Shown here: positions 17,642 to 25,730 of the stretch, piece by piece | Position numbering within the stretch: the first letter of the stretch is position 1 | How the letters are laid out: each line of letters starts with the position of its first letter | Assembly: GCA_038316385.1 (NCBI GenBank) | Contig: JBBQAN010000005.1 | Span: forward strand, 1-64,000 | Reading direction: 5' to 3' | Source: SZAS-103 sp038316385 | GTDB lineage: Bacteria; Pseudomonadota; Gammaproteobacteria; Xanthomonadales; Xanthomonadaceae | Length of the DNA stretch: 64,000 bases | The notes under the pieces: generated by a model | Seen by the model: only the letters and a program-made list of their open reading frames with translations | The model's database searches: none | What the model was told of the DNA's origin: nothing | Made by a program: the position numbers and the translations under genes

Positions 17642-18067
17642 GTGTCTGCCACCTTCCATTCTCCAGCGCCTGTCCACAGAGGCTTGTTCGATCGCCTCGG
17701 TGCGACCGGCTCAATGCTGTGCGCGATCCACTGCGCGGCGCTGCCGTTGGTGCTGGTGATCGCGCCTGCGTTCGGCGCGTGGTTTGGAAGTGCGACGTTC
17801 GAGTACGGTTTCATCGCATTCGCGAGCGTGCTCGGGCTGACCAGCCTGATCCTCGGCTATCGCCAGCATCACGTGGGTCGCGCGCTGCTCTTCCTGCTGC
17901 CGGGCATCACGTTGCTGTGGTCTGCGGTGCTGATCGACCCGCTGCACGAGAACGCGATCGCACATGCGGTCGCGATGGCCTGCGGCGGCACCTTGATCGC
18001 GACCGCACACATCCTGAATCTGCGGCTTGTGAAGTGGCACGCGCACGGCGCGACCTGTCGGCACTAA
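17642..18067 (+). CDS. MerC-domain membrane protein
   Basis: 141 residues from a GTG start. Four hydrophobic segments are visible (near residues 33-50, 52-72, 81-98, 105-125). The first contains the MerC signature 'LGATGSMLCAIHCAALPLV' with the two cysteines (C27 and C31) that bind metal in mercury transporters. His-rich ends ('YRQHHVGR', 'KWHAHGATCRH') also suggest metal binding. Placement directly behind zur suggests zinc rather than mercury; this is inference. No other mer gene is nearby. Confidence 0.85.
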   Translation: MSATFHSPAPVHRGLFDRLGATGSMLCAIHCAALPLVLVIAPAFGAWFGSATFEYGFIAFASVLGLTSLILGYRQHHVGRALLFLLPGITLLWSAVLIDPLHENAIAHAVAMACGGTLIATAHILNLRLVKWHAHGATCRH

Positions 18068-18149
18068 GGATCTCCGAGCGGGTTTCGGTGTTGCTCGTGG
18101 CGCGTCGGTGTTAGGCTACGCGCCACTTCAACGCATCACGGGAACGATC

Positions 18150-18356
18150 ATGGGCAAGGGCGACAAGAAAACCCCGAAGGGCAAGCGCAGCGCCGGCAGC
18201 TACGGTAATGCGCGTCCGCATGGCGCGGTCAGCAAGGCGGCACCGAAGTCCGCCGCAAAGTCGGCCGGCAAGACTGTCGCGAAAGCCCCGGCCAAGACTG
18301 TTGCCAAGGCCCCGGCCAAGACCGTCGTGAAGAAGGCGCCTGCGAAAAAGGCGTGA
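18150..18356 (+). CDS. Small ribosomal subunit protein bTHX with Lys/Ala/Pro tail
   Basis: 68 residues. Residues 1-24 (MGKGDKKTPKGKRSAGSYGN and following ARPHG) match the bTHX family, a tiny peptide that binds near the head of the 30S subunit. The rest is a basic tail built from repeats of 'KAPAKTV' (AKAPAKTV twice, then KKAPAKKA), like histone H1 tails. The ATG matches the family start; an upstream in-frame ATG adds non-homologous residues. A strong terminator follows within 30 bases. Confidence 0.85.
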   Translation: MGKGDKKTPKGKRSAGSYGNARPHGAVSKAAPKSAAKSAGKTVAKAPAKTVAKAPAKTVVKKAPAKKA

Positions 18357-18382
18357 TATCCACACGATGAATGCACACGACA

Positions 18383-18407
18383 AACCCCGCTGAGCGCGGG
18401 GTTTTTT
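18383..18407 (+). terminator. Rho-independent terminator after bTHX
   Basis: An eight-base perfect stem (AACCCCGC / GCGGGGTT) with a five-base loop is followed by a run of T. It lies 26 bases past the bTHX stop codon and is the clearest intrinsic terminator in the window. Confidence 0.92.
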
Positions 18408-18846
18408 GTGCGCGCTCGGTGCGGACATCTTGCTTTTCCGTTTCCGGCAGTTGCAGCGATGTGCGAACTGAATCTCGGCGAACGTTGCAGCGGGCTGGAT
18501 GCACTGATGCGCGTGCAGAAGGTGACGCAATGCGCTCGCACGTCCGGGCAATCTGCGGAAATCTCCAAGCTGCGCCACAGTGCCCGAGGAACTCTCGGCA
18601 GATTGACAGCGGTCGCGAAGACGCGCAGTTTCAGGCAACAGACGGACAAAAATGATTTCGTTGTCTTTAATATTACGAGTCGGCAGTAACGATGCCGCTT
18701 TGCCTGTCGCATGACTAGACGACCGAATCCTGGCATTGAGTTCGACTGATCGTATGCACTGCAAACGCAGCATGGTGCTTGCCGCATTGCGGATGCTTGG
18801 CCGTAGAGCTGCTGCACGGTTTGGCCCCCGACTGCGGAGTAGAACA
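18408..18846. other. Gene-poor stretch between bTHX and an exported protein
   Basis: About 440 bases. Short frames on both strands lack ribosome sites and give Arg/Ser/Cys-rich peptide unlike real proteins, so I call none. The part near 18640-18690 is locally AT-rich (TCTTTAATATTACG) and may hold the promoter for the next gene. No repeat or RNA gene was recognised. Confidence 0.5.
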
Positions 18847-20178
18847 ATGTCATTTCCCTTTTTTTTCGCACGTCCGAAGGCATTGGTTCGCTCGATCGCG
18901 CTCTTATCCCTGACTGCATGCGCGTTCTCGACTGTGCATGCGCAATCGTATTTGTCCGCGCTCGGCGGCCCGGGCGGAGGGCAGTTCAAGGCGCCGTGTA
19001 TTTCGGGCGGAATGCTGAACGGGTTCGAATTGCGGGCAGGGGACGACGTCGATGCGATCCGCCCGGTCTGCATCGCCGCAACGGGACCGATCTTCTTGCC
19101 CTATCGCTATACCGCCCCGCTGACGGCAGATTCCGGCCTGGTTGGTGATCCGAACAATTTGTTCGCCCCGCAACATGTCGCGCAGGGGTGGTTCGGCGGA
19201 GTCGGCGGTCGTATCCAACAGTTGCTGTGTCCGTCCAGCGCGCCGATCGTCATCGGCATCGACGTCTCCGCCGAAGGCATCGATACGGTCACGGTCAACA
19301 ACATTCATTTGTTCTGCGGCGTGCAGAGCGCGAATCAAACGCCGACCGCCGATCCGCAAAATGTGTTCGATGCGCCCACAGCCAAGCCCTCGGCGGGTGC
19401 ATTGGGGCTGAGCGTCAACCGCCCGCAAAGGGTGTCTGGATCGGAGCGCTGTCCCGCTGGACAGGTCGCGGTCGGGATGCACGGTCGTGCCGGAGTATGG
19501 CTCGATGCGCTGGGTTTGATCTGCGCCGCGCCGCCGCCATGGCCTTTTCCCCCTGAGAGTGACGGGAAACCAGCGGTGGCCTTGGGGCGGGTGCAGGCAC
19601 CAGCGCCAGCATCCCCTGCGCAGACAATGGGCGATGAACCGCCGATCTGCGCCATCGCGCGCAGTGCACGCGCGCGTAACGCGCCGACCGCAACGAGTCT
19701 GGAGACGCAATGCGCGGCCGCCGGAGGAAATTTCGCGGATCGCGCCATCTCGCAAGCGCCATCGAATATCCGCGCGCGTAATTCGCTCGCTGTCTCGCGC
19801 GTCGGCATCGCCGCGCCGCAGTCTGCGGGTGCCCCGCCTGTTGCGGCGAATCCGGCTCCGGATGCGCCACGCATGCCGGGCGATCGACTGCTGCAAGGCG
19901 AGACATTCGCCCCGCCATTGTTTGACGACGGCGCACAGTTGTGGGCCTGCGCCGATGCGGCTCAAGGCGCCCATGGCACAGCGTGTCGCGGCACGAAAGC
20001 AGGCAGGGAATTTTGTCGCATGCGAGGCCATTCCGGCGCTTTGCAGCACCATCGCGACGGTTCGTCCGCAGTGAAGGTCGGGAGTGCGCGCGACAGATCG
20101 CCAATTCGCACCACGAAAGGCGAGGTCTGCGTTGCCGCCGATTGCGCCGTGGTTAGCGAACTCGAATGCGCGCCTTGA
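18847..20178 (+). CDS. Exported protein with Cys-bounded repeat units, unknown function
   Basis: 443 residues; GGAG precedes the ATG. An N-terminal signal (KALVRSIALLSLTACAFSTV, then HAQ) could be cut by signal peptidase I after HAQ, or by signal peptidase II at the LTAC cysteine. The first 230 residues hold three related blocks, each starting with a Cys and ending in a 'D.I..I.C'-like strand: 'APCISGGMLNGFELRAGDD' to 'VCIA'; 'LLCPSSAPIVIGIDVSAEG' to 'LFCG'; 'ERCPAGQVAVGMHGRAGVW' to 'LDALGLICAAP'. These resemble lectin-like or prism-type repeats. The remainder is Ala/Pro-rich with spaced cysteines. No family is assigned. Confidence 0.7.
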   Translation: MSFPFFFARPKALVRSIALLSLTACAFSTVHAQSYLSALGGPGGGQFKAPCISGGMLNGFELRAGDDVDAIRPVCIAATGPIFLPYRYTAPLTADSGLVGDPNNLFAPQHVAQGWFGGVGGRIQQLLCPSSAPIVIGIDVSAEGIDTVTVNNIHLFCGVQSANQTPTADPQNVFDAPTAKPSAGALGLSVNRPQRVSGSERCPAGQVAVGMHGRAGVWLDALGLICAAPPPWPFPPESDGKPAVALGRVQAPAPASPAQTMGDEPPICAIARSARARNAPTATSLETQCAAAGGNFADRAISQAPSNIRARNSLAVSRVGIAAPQSAGAPPVAANPAPDAPRMPGDRLLQGETFAPPLFDDGAQLWACADAAQGAHGTACRGTKAGREFCRMRGHSGALQHHRDGSSAVKVGSARDRSPIRTTKGEVCVAADCAVVSELECAP

Positions 20179-20269
20179 CGCATGCAACATGGCTCCGGCG
20201 GATGGTGCGCCGGATGGTGCCTCGGTGAAGATGCAATCCCTGGCTCGCCCTATTCAGTGGAGAAATTCG

Positions 20270-20824
20270 ATGCATCCGAATGCAGTCAGATCGTTGTCGA
20301 TGGCCATCGCATTATTCGCGGCGCAGGGATGCTCGCGCACCGAAGCGCCTGCAACGCCGTCCGCAAACGCAAAAACGGCGGTCGGCGCAGCGGCAAGCCC
20401 GGCAGCAAATGCAGCAGCGGTGCCAATGGATGCGGTGCAGGAACCGCATCCAAAAGCTTGCGCTTTGGTTAGCGCAGCGGAGATGTCGACGATCGTCGAC
20501 AGCACCGTGCAAGCCGAACCGCACGAGGGTTCGGTCGACAAGACCGAATGTATCTACAAGCCTGCAGATGCCGTGAGCCCCTACGTCGAGTTGACGGTGG
20601 AATGGGGCGAGGGCGAGTCGGCGATGAGCGCAATGGGCGCGATGGCGCACGCGCAACCCGGCATCACCAATCCGTACGCAGGTATCGGCGATCAGGCGGC
20701 GTCGGTCGGCACGGCATTGATGATCCGCACTGGCGATGATTTGGTGACCATCACTTTCTCGGGCGTCGATCAAGCTCCGGCCAAGGCAAAAAAGATCTTC
20801 GACACAGCGAAAGCGAAAATGTGA
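20270..20824 (+). CDS. Putative lipoprotein, DUF3558-like
   Basis: 184 residues. The N-terminus MHPNAVRSLSMAIALFAAQGC is a lipoprotein signal with Cys21 as the likely lipidated residue. After an Ala/Pro linker the mature domain begins 'ACALVSAAEMSTIVDSTV' and continues 'DKTECIYKP', 'IGDQAASVGTALMIRTGDD' and 'VTITFSGVDQAPAKAKKIF'. This order (Cys-x-Leu, 'C.Y', then a two-strand ending) recalls DUF3558-type lipoproteins. The function is unknown. GGAG precedes the start. Confidence 0.72.
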   Translation: MHPNAVRSLSMAIALFAAQGCSRTEAPATPSANAKTAVGAAASPAANAAAVPMDAVQEPHPKACALVSAAEMSTIVDSTVQAEPHEGSVDKTECIYKPADAVSPYVELTVEWGEGESAMSAMGAMAHAQPGITNPYAGIGDQAASVGTALMIRTGDDLVTITFSGVDQAPAKAKKIFDTAKAKM

Positions 20825-20871
20825 ATACTCAGCATGATCGCCATGCATCTGCAAAGAGTGCAATGGATCGA

Positions 20872-22107
20872 TCAGACGAAAGCGCCGCCGATAACGACGC
20901 GCCGGGGCGGCATTCCGCCTAGCCAGTAGCACAGCTCCGCCGGATCGCGCGCGTCCCACAACACGAGATCCGCGCGCTGCCCAACGCGCAATGTTCCTCG
21001 ATCCTGCAAGCCGAGTGCTAGCGCGGCATTGACCGTCGCACCGCGCAACGCTTCTTCGGGCGTCAAGCGGAATTGCGCGCAGGCCAGCGCCATCGCGAGG
21101 CGCAACGATAGCAGCGGCGATGTGCCCGGATTGCAATCGGTCGCGACCGCCATCGAGACCCCGCGCGCGCGCAGGCTGTCGATCGGTGGCAATTTCGTTT
21201 CGCGCAAGCATATGAATGCGCCCGGCAGCAACACTGCAACCGTGCCCGCCTTCGCCATCGTTTGTGCGCAGTCATCCGTGATGAACTCCAGATGGTCGGC
21301 CGACAGTGCGCCGCTACGCGCCGCCATCGCTGCACCGCCGAGCATGCTCAATTGTTCGGCATGCAACTTGACCGGCAAGCCGTACTCACGCGCTGCATCG
21401 AACACGCGCTGCGTTTGCGCGAGGTTGAAGCCAATGCCTTCGCAGAACGCATCCACCGCATCGGCGAGGCCAGCGTCCGCGACCGCAGGCAGCATCGTAT
21501 TGCAGACGAAGTCGATGTAGTCGTCGGCACGGCCGGCATATTCCGGCGGCAATGCATGCGCGCCGAGGAACGTCGTACTAACGCCGATCCCGAGTGCGAT
21601 ACCGATGCGACGCGCGACGCGCAGCATCTTCATTTCGGTCGCGATATCGAGCCCGTAGCCGGACTTGATCTCCAGGGTTGTCACACCATCGCGCAGCAAC
21701 GCGCGCGCGCGCGGCAACGATGCGGCGAAGAGTGCGTCATCGGTCGCCGCACGCGTGGCCCGCACCGTGGAAAGGATCCCGCCACCTGTTTTCGCGATTT
21801 CCTCGTAACTCGCGCCTTGCAGGCGCAACTCGAACTCGTGCGCGCGATCGCCTGCGAAAACCACGTGCGTGTGGCAATCGATCAATCCCGGGGTGACCAG
21901 CGCGCCGTGCGCTGATTCGACACGGTCGGCCAGCGCTTCCGGCGCGGCTGGCAATTCATCCATGCGTCCGACGAACGCGATGACACCGTCCTTCCAGCCG
22001 ATCGCACCCTCGCTGGTTCCGTCTGTTCCGATCAGGCCATAGCCGGCATCGCCGGCCAGCGTGGCGAGGCGGGCATCGGTGAGCAGGGTGTCCCAGCGAT
22101 TTGGCAT
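20872..22107 (-). CDS. hutI: Imidazolonepropionase
   Basis: Third step of histidine breakdown: hydrolyses 4-imidazolone-5-propionate to N-formimidoyl-L-glutamate. 411 residues, normal. Amidohydrolase metal motif 'PGLIDCHTHVVFAGDR' (His79, His81); substrate loop 'ASYEEIAKTGGGILSTVRAT'; 'LHAEQLS' with a metal His; 'ALSADHLEFI'; and 'VATDCNPGTSPL' with the catalytic Asp. The ATG 84 bases from the divergent hutF start gives the usual N-terminus; the frame is open far upstream but antisense to hutF. HutF and, 6.6 kb away, HutU complete the pathway except HutH. Confidence 0.96.
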   Translation of the reverse strand: MPNRWDTLLTDARLATLAGDAGYGLIGTDGTSEGAIGWKDGVIAFVGRMDELPAAPEALADRVESAHGALVTPGLIDCHTHVVFAGDRAHEFELRLQGASYEEIAKTGGGILSTVRATRAATDDALFAASLPRARALLRDGVTTLEIKSGYGLDIATEMKMLRVARRIGIALGIGVSTTFLGAHALPPEYAGRADDYIDFVCNTMLPAVADAGLADAVDAFCEGIGFNLAQTQRVFDAAREYGLPVKLHAEQLSMLGGAAMAARSGALSADHLEFITDDCAQTMAKAGTVAVLLPGAFICLRETKLPPIDSLRARGVSMAVATDCNPGTSPLLSLRLAMALACAQFRLTPEEALRGATVNAALALGLQDRGTLRVGQRADLVLWDARDPAELCYWLGGMPPRRVVIGGAFV

Positions 22108-22191
22108 CGATGACTCGGCTACGGCGGCAGGAAACGTTGACCCATGATAGCCGCGCTGGCGGCCTGCGCGGGCAGCCGCTACGCTGCGGGC

Positions 22192-23559
22192 ATGGATAGG
22201 TCCCTTGCAAATTTGAATGCCCAAAACGGGCGACTGCCCGATGGTTGGGCGCGCGAAGTACACCTCGGTTGCGATGCCGGTGGTTTGTTCGCGATGCAAG
22301 GCGCGACGAACCCTGCCGCGAACAGCGCGCCTTGGGCATTGCCTGGTATCGCCAATCTGCATTCGCATGCGTTCCAGCGCGCAATGGCAGGACTGGCCGA
22401 GCGTCGCGGCGGAGTAAACGACAACTTCTGGAGCTGGCGCGAAACGATGTACGCGTTCGCATCGCGGATCACGCCGGACGACCTGCATGCGATCGCGGCG
22501 CAACTTTATGTCGAAATGTTGCGCGCCGGCTACACCCAGGTCTGCGAGTTCCACTACCTGCACCATGCGCCAGACGGCAAGCCGTATGCCGAACCAGCCG
22601 CGATGTCGCACGCGTTGATTACCGCTGCGCGCGAGACCGGCATCGGCTTGACCTTGCTGCCGGTGCTGTACATGCAGGGCGGTTTCGATGGAAGCGCGTT
22701 GTCGTCGCGACAGGCGCGATTCGGACACCACGTCGATGGCTTCCTGCGCCTGCTCGATCTTCTGCGCGCCGAAGAAGATTCACGGTTGCGCGTCGGCATT
22801 GCGTTTCACAGCCTGCGCGCAGTACCGCCGGACGCAATGAGCGCCGTGCTTGGCGCGCTATCGGCGAACATTCCGCGCCACATCCATATCGCCGAACAGA
22901 CTGCCGAAGTGGACGAGTGCGTCGCCTTGCGCGGTTCGCATCCGGTACGCTGGCTGCTGGATCATGCCGACGTCGATGCAACGTGGACGTTGGTGCATGC
23001 AACTCACCTAAACGATAACGAATTGCGCGGAATAGCCGCGAGTGGAGCGACCGTCGCGCTGTGCCCGACCACCGAAGCGAATCTCGGCGACGGTATCTTT
23101 CCGTTACGCGCATATCTCGACGCTGGCGGTGCCTGGGGCATCGGATCGGATTCGCATATCTCGGTTTCGCCGGTCGAGGAATTGCGTTGGCTGGAGTACG
23201 GCCAGCGCTTGGTCACGCGCAGCCGCAATGTCGCAGCCAACGCGGTGACGCCATCGGTCGGTGAAACCCTGCTGGATGGGGTCGTGCATAGCGCAGCGGC
23301 GAGTTCCGGCGTTGCGCTCAGCGCGCTGGCGCCAGGATATCGAGCCGACTGGGTCGTGCTGGATGCCGATGCGCCCGAGCTTGCCGCGCGCGATGCTGCA
23401 AATGTCGTCGATAGCTGGCTGTTCAGCGGCAACCGCAATCTGGTGCGCGAAGTCTTCGTTGCCGGGAGCTGCGTTGTACGCGATGGTCGGCACGTCGACG
23501 AAGAACGCATTGCCGCGCGTTATGGTGCATGCGTGCGGCGTCTGGTCGCTGCGATGTAA
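22192..23559 (+). CDS. hutF: Formimidoylglutamate deiminase
   Basis: Converts N-formimidoyl-L-glutamate to N-formyl-L-glutamate and ammonia in the two-step (HutF/HutG) branch of histidine use. 455 residues. Amidohydrolase motifs: 'PGIANLHSHAFQRAMAGLAE' (His57, His59), 'VGIAFHSLRAV', 'HIHIAEQTAEVDEC', 'LVHATHLND' and 'WGIGSDSHISVSPVEELRWL' with the catalytic Asp. It is divergent from hutI with an 84-base shared promoter region. hutG, the deformylase expected after HutF, is not in this window. Confidence 0.94.
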   Translation: MDRSLANLNAQNGRLPDGWAREVHLGCDAGGLFAMQGATNPAANSAPWALPGIANLHSHAFQRAMAGLAERRGGVNDNFWSWRETMYAFASRITPDDLHAIAAQLYVEMLRAGYTQVCEFHYLHHAPDGKPYAEPAAMSHALITAARETGIGLTLLPVLYMQGGFDGSALSSRQARFGHHVDGFLRLLDLLRAEEDSRLRVGIAFHSLRAVPPDAMSAVLGALSANIPRHIHIAEQTAEVDECVALRGSHPVRWLLDHADVDATWTLVHATHLNDNELRGIAASGATVALCPTTEANLGDGIFPLRAYLDAGGAWGIGSDSHISVSPVEELRWLEYGQRLVTRSRNVAANAVTPSVGETLLDGVVHSAAASSGVALSALAPGYRADWVVLDADAPELAARDAANVVDSWLFSGNRNLVREVFVAGSCVVRDGRHVDEERIAARYGACVRRLVAAM

Positions 23560-23731
23560 CCGGTATTGAGCCGACAATCCGTCGCGTGCGCAACGGGATG
23601 TTCAGGCGGCTGACGCCCACCTAAACGTTGACGCCTCGACCCGGGACAGCAGTGATCTCACGGCGTATAAAAGATTGAAAGGATCGCTTGCATTTCGTTC
23701 TTTTCATTGCACCTCAACAAGGATCAAGCAT

Positions 23732-24067
23732 ATGAACAACATCATTATTTGCGCTTTGCTTGCCTTTGGCGTCAGCAGCGCTTTTGCCCAATCAGCGACG
23801 GTGACTACGAGCGACGAAAAAGGCAATGTCGAGACGCGGACGCCCGCGCAAGCCGCTGCCGCCGAAAAGTCCGCCGATAGTTTCTGCCTCCACGAGACCG
23901 GATCGCATCTGCGGACAATCAGCCACGATCGCAACACGGCCACAGTCGAATGTACCGGCGCTCCCGGTCACGCATACACACGTCAGGACATCGAGCGTAC
24001 CGGCGCGATCGATACAGGCGACGCCTTGCGTCAATTGGACCCATCACTCACGATCCGCCGCCACTGA
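23732..24067 (+). CDS. Small exported protein with a TonB-plug-like C-terminal segment
   Basis: 111 residues; AAGGA precedes the ATG. Signal peptide MNNIIICALLAFGVSSAFAQ. The mature protein has two cysteines ('SFCLHETGSHL', 'ATVECTG') and ends 'QDIERTGAIDTGDALRQLDP' then SLTIRRH. That last stretch looks like the opening of a TonB-dependent receptor plug domain (I...TGA.d..dALr.LdPs), but no barrel follows. It could be a small stand-alone periplasmic protein or a fragment. I do not know its function. Confidence 0.7.
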   Translation: MNNIIICALLAFGVSSAFAQSATVTTSDEKGNVETRTPAQAAAAEKSADSFCLHETGSHLRTISHDRNTATVECTGAPGHAYTRQDIERTGAIDTGDALRQLDPSLTIRRH

Positions 24068-24102
24068 GTTTTAGTGTCTCCCGCGTTGCGGAACGGTGAG
24101 CG

Positions 24103-24130
24103 AACGCATGCCAGAGTATCAGCATGCGTT
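24103..24130. repeat. Inverted repeat downstream of the small exported protein
   Basis: Perfect nine-base arms (AACGCATGC / GCATGCGTT) enclose ten bases. There is no T run on either strand, so it is either a weak terminator or a binding site in the region before modA. Confidence 0.5.
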
Positions 24131-24182
24131 GCGTTCGAATTGGGTCTGACCGGCTGTCGGGATTCTACTCTGCGATATGCTT

Positions 24183-24206
24183 GAGCCACTGCATCGATAG
24201 TGGCTC
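24183..24206 (+). promoter_or_regulatory. Hairpin directly in front of the modA start codon
   Basis: Perfect eight-base arms (GAGCCACT / AGTGGCTC) with an eight-base loop end four bases before the modA ATG. No Shine-Dalgarno sequence is visible outside the structure. It could be a protein operator or an RNA structure controlling translation. It does not match the ModE site I know, and a link to molybdate is only inferred from position. Confidence 0.4.
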
Positions 24207-24209
24207 GAC

Positions 24210-24980
24210 ATGCTTGGAAAATCCTGCCTCCTCGGGCTCGCCGTATTGACCAGCTCCTCGGCGACGCTCGCCGCCGACCGACTCCTCACCGTATTCGCCG
24301 CCGCGAGCCTGCGCGAAAGCCTCGATAACGTCGAGCATGCGTGGGAGTCTGCCGGCCACGCGAAAATCGCGGTGTCTTATGCCGCCAGTTCATCGCTTGC
24401 CATGCAGATCGAACAGGGCGCACCTGCGGACCTGTACATTTCGGCGGATACCGAATGGATGGATTATCTGCAGGATCGGAAACTCGTCGATCCGTCATCG
24501 CGATTTGTGCTCGTGCGTAACGAATTGGTGCTTATCGCTCCTGCGGCATCGCCGTTGCAATCGCTCGATCCGGCCAAACGTGACGCTGTCCTCGCAGTCT
24601 TGGGCAGTGGACGGCTGGCGCTCGCGGAGACATCGAGCGTGCCTGCCGGAATCTATGCCAAGCAGGCGTTGCAGAAGCTCGGTCTCTGGAATGCTGTGTC
24701 GGCACATCTTGCGCAAGGCGAGAATGTGCGCGCAGCGCTCGAATATGTGGCGCGCGGTGACACACCACTCGGCATCGTCTATCTGACTGATGCGCGCGCC
24801 GAGCCGCGTGTGAGAGTGCTCGCAAGGTTCGCTGCGAAAACGCACGATCCGATCGTGTATCCGGTCGCACGCACGATGGCTGCCGCTGATCCGAAAACGG
24901 CTGCGGCATTCCTCGATTTCATGCGCAGCAAGCAGGCGACCGCGATCTTCCACGACGCCGGTTTCGGTGACGACCGCTGA
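24210..24980 (+). CDS. modA: Molybdate ABC transporter substrate-binding protein
   Basis: 256 residues. Signal peptide LGKSCLLGLAVLTSSSATLA, then 'LTVFAAASLRESLDNV', the oxyanion-binding start of ModA, followed by 'SYAASSSLAMQIEQGAPADL' and 'ISADTEWMDYL'. The mid-section 'LALAETSSVPAGIYAKQAL' and 'GIVYLTDAR' are also ModA-like. It binds molybdate or tungstate in the periplasm and delivers it to ModB. A hairpin sits immediately before the start codon. The ATPase gene modC is not found downstream. Confidence 0.93.
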   Translation: MLGKSCLLGLAVLTSSSATLAADRLLTVFAAASLRESLDNVEHAWESAGHAKIAVSYAASSSLAMQIEQGAPADLYISADTEWMDYLQDRKLVDPSSRFVLVRNELVLIAPAASPLQSLDPAKRDAVLAVLGSGRLALAETSSVPAGIYAKQALQKLGLWNAVSAHLAQGENVRAALEYVARGDTPLGIVYLTDARAEPRVRVLARFAAKTHDPIVYPVARTMAAADPKTAAAFLDFMRSKQATAIFHDAGFGDDR

Positions 24981-24996
24981 AACGGGCGACCAAGCC

Positions 24997-25686
24997 ATGA
25001 TTGCATTCAGCGCCGAGGAAACCGATGCGATCGCATTGTCGATACGGGTTGCAGCGTTCGCAGTGATCGCTGCATTGCCGTTCGCGGTGGGCGCCGCGTA
25101 CGTCCTCGCGCGCTGGAATTTTCCAGGCAAAATCCTGTTCGATGCGTTCATCCATCTGCCGCTGGTGTTGCCTCCGGTGCTGACCGGTTACGTGCTGCTG
25201 GTGCTGCTCGGCCGACACGGCGCAATCGGCGAACGGCTTGAACACTGGTTCGGGATCAGCGTCGCGTTTCGCTGGACCGGCGCGGTGATTGCGGCAGCGG
25301 TGATGGCGTTTCCATTGTTCGTGCGTTCCGTGCGCTTGTCGATCGAAGCGATCCCGCGCGAGCTCGACGAAATCGCGGCCAGCCTCGGTGCGCGTCCATG
25401 GCAACGCTTCAGACGCGTGCTGCTGCCACTAAGCCTGCCGGGCATCGCTGCCGGGATGACGCTTGCGTTCGCGAAGGCGCTTGGCGAATTCGGCGCGACC
25501 ATCACGTTCGTGTCCAACATTCCCGGACAGACGCGTACCATTGCGCTCGCGATCCAGTCGTTGACCCAGATGCCAAACGGAGAGGCCGGCATCTGGCAGC
25601 TTGCGATTGTCTCGGTGTTGTTGTCGTTGAGTGCGCTCGCTGCATCGGAATGGCTCACGCGCCGCGCGTTGCGCAATCGACGCTGA
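24997..25686 (+). CDS. modB: Molybdate ABC transporter permease
   Basis: 229 residues, five or six membrane segments beginning 'AIALSIRVAAFAVIAALPFA'. The ABC permease EAA loop is present: 'ELDEIAASLGARPWQRFRRV' followed by 'LPLSLPGIAAGMTLAFAKAL' and 'GEFGATITFVSNIPGQTRT', the last being the ModB/CysU signature. I prefer the ATG 17 bases after modA; a GTG inside the modA end is an alternative. modC, expected next, is replaced by a convergent gene (ogt). Confidence 0.93.
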   Translation: MIAFSAEETDAIALSIRVAAFAVIAALPFAVGAAYVLARWNFPGKILFDAFIHLPLVLPPVLTGYVLLVLLGRHGAIGERLEHWFGISVAFRWTGAVIAAAVMAFPLFVRSVRLSIEAIPRELDEIAASLGARPWQRFRRVLLPLSLPGIAAGMTLAFAKALGEFGATITFVSNIPGQTRTIALAIQSLTQMPNGEAGIWQLAIVSVLLSLSALAASEWLTRRALRNRR

Positions 25687-25730
25687 TATTCGGCACGATA
25701 CGGTTGCACTCATGCAATCGATTGATGAAG

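Noticed and set aside
17642..18067. Mercury resistance operon
   Set aside because: Only a MerC-like protein is present; merR, merT, merP and merA are absent and zur is the neighbour.
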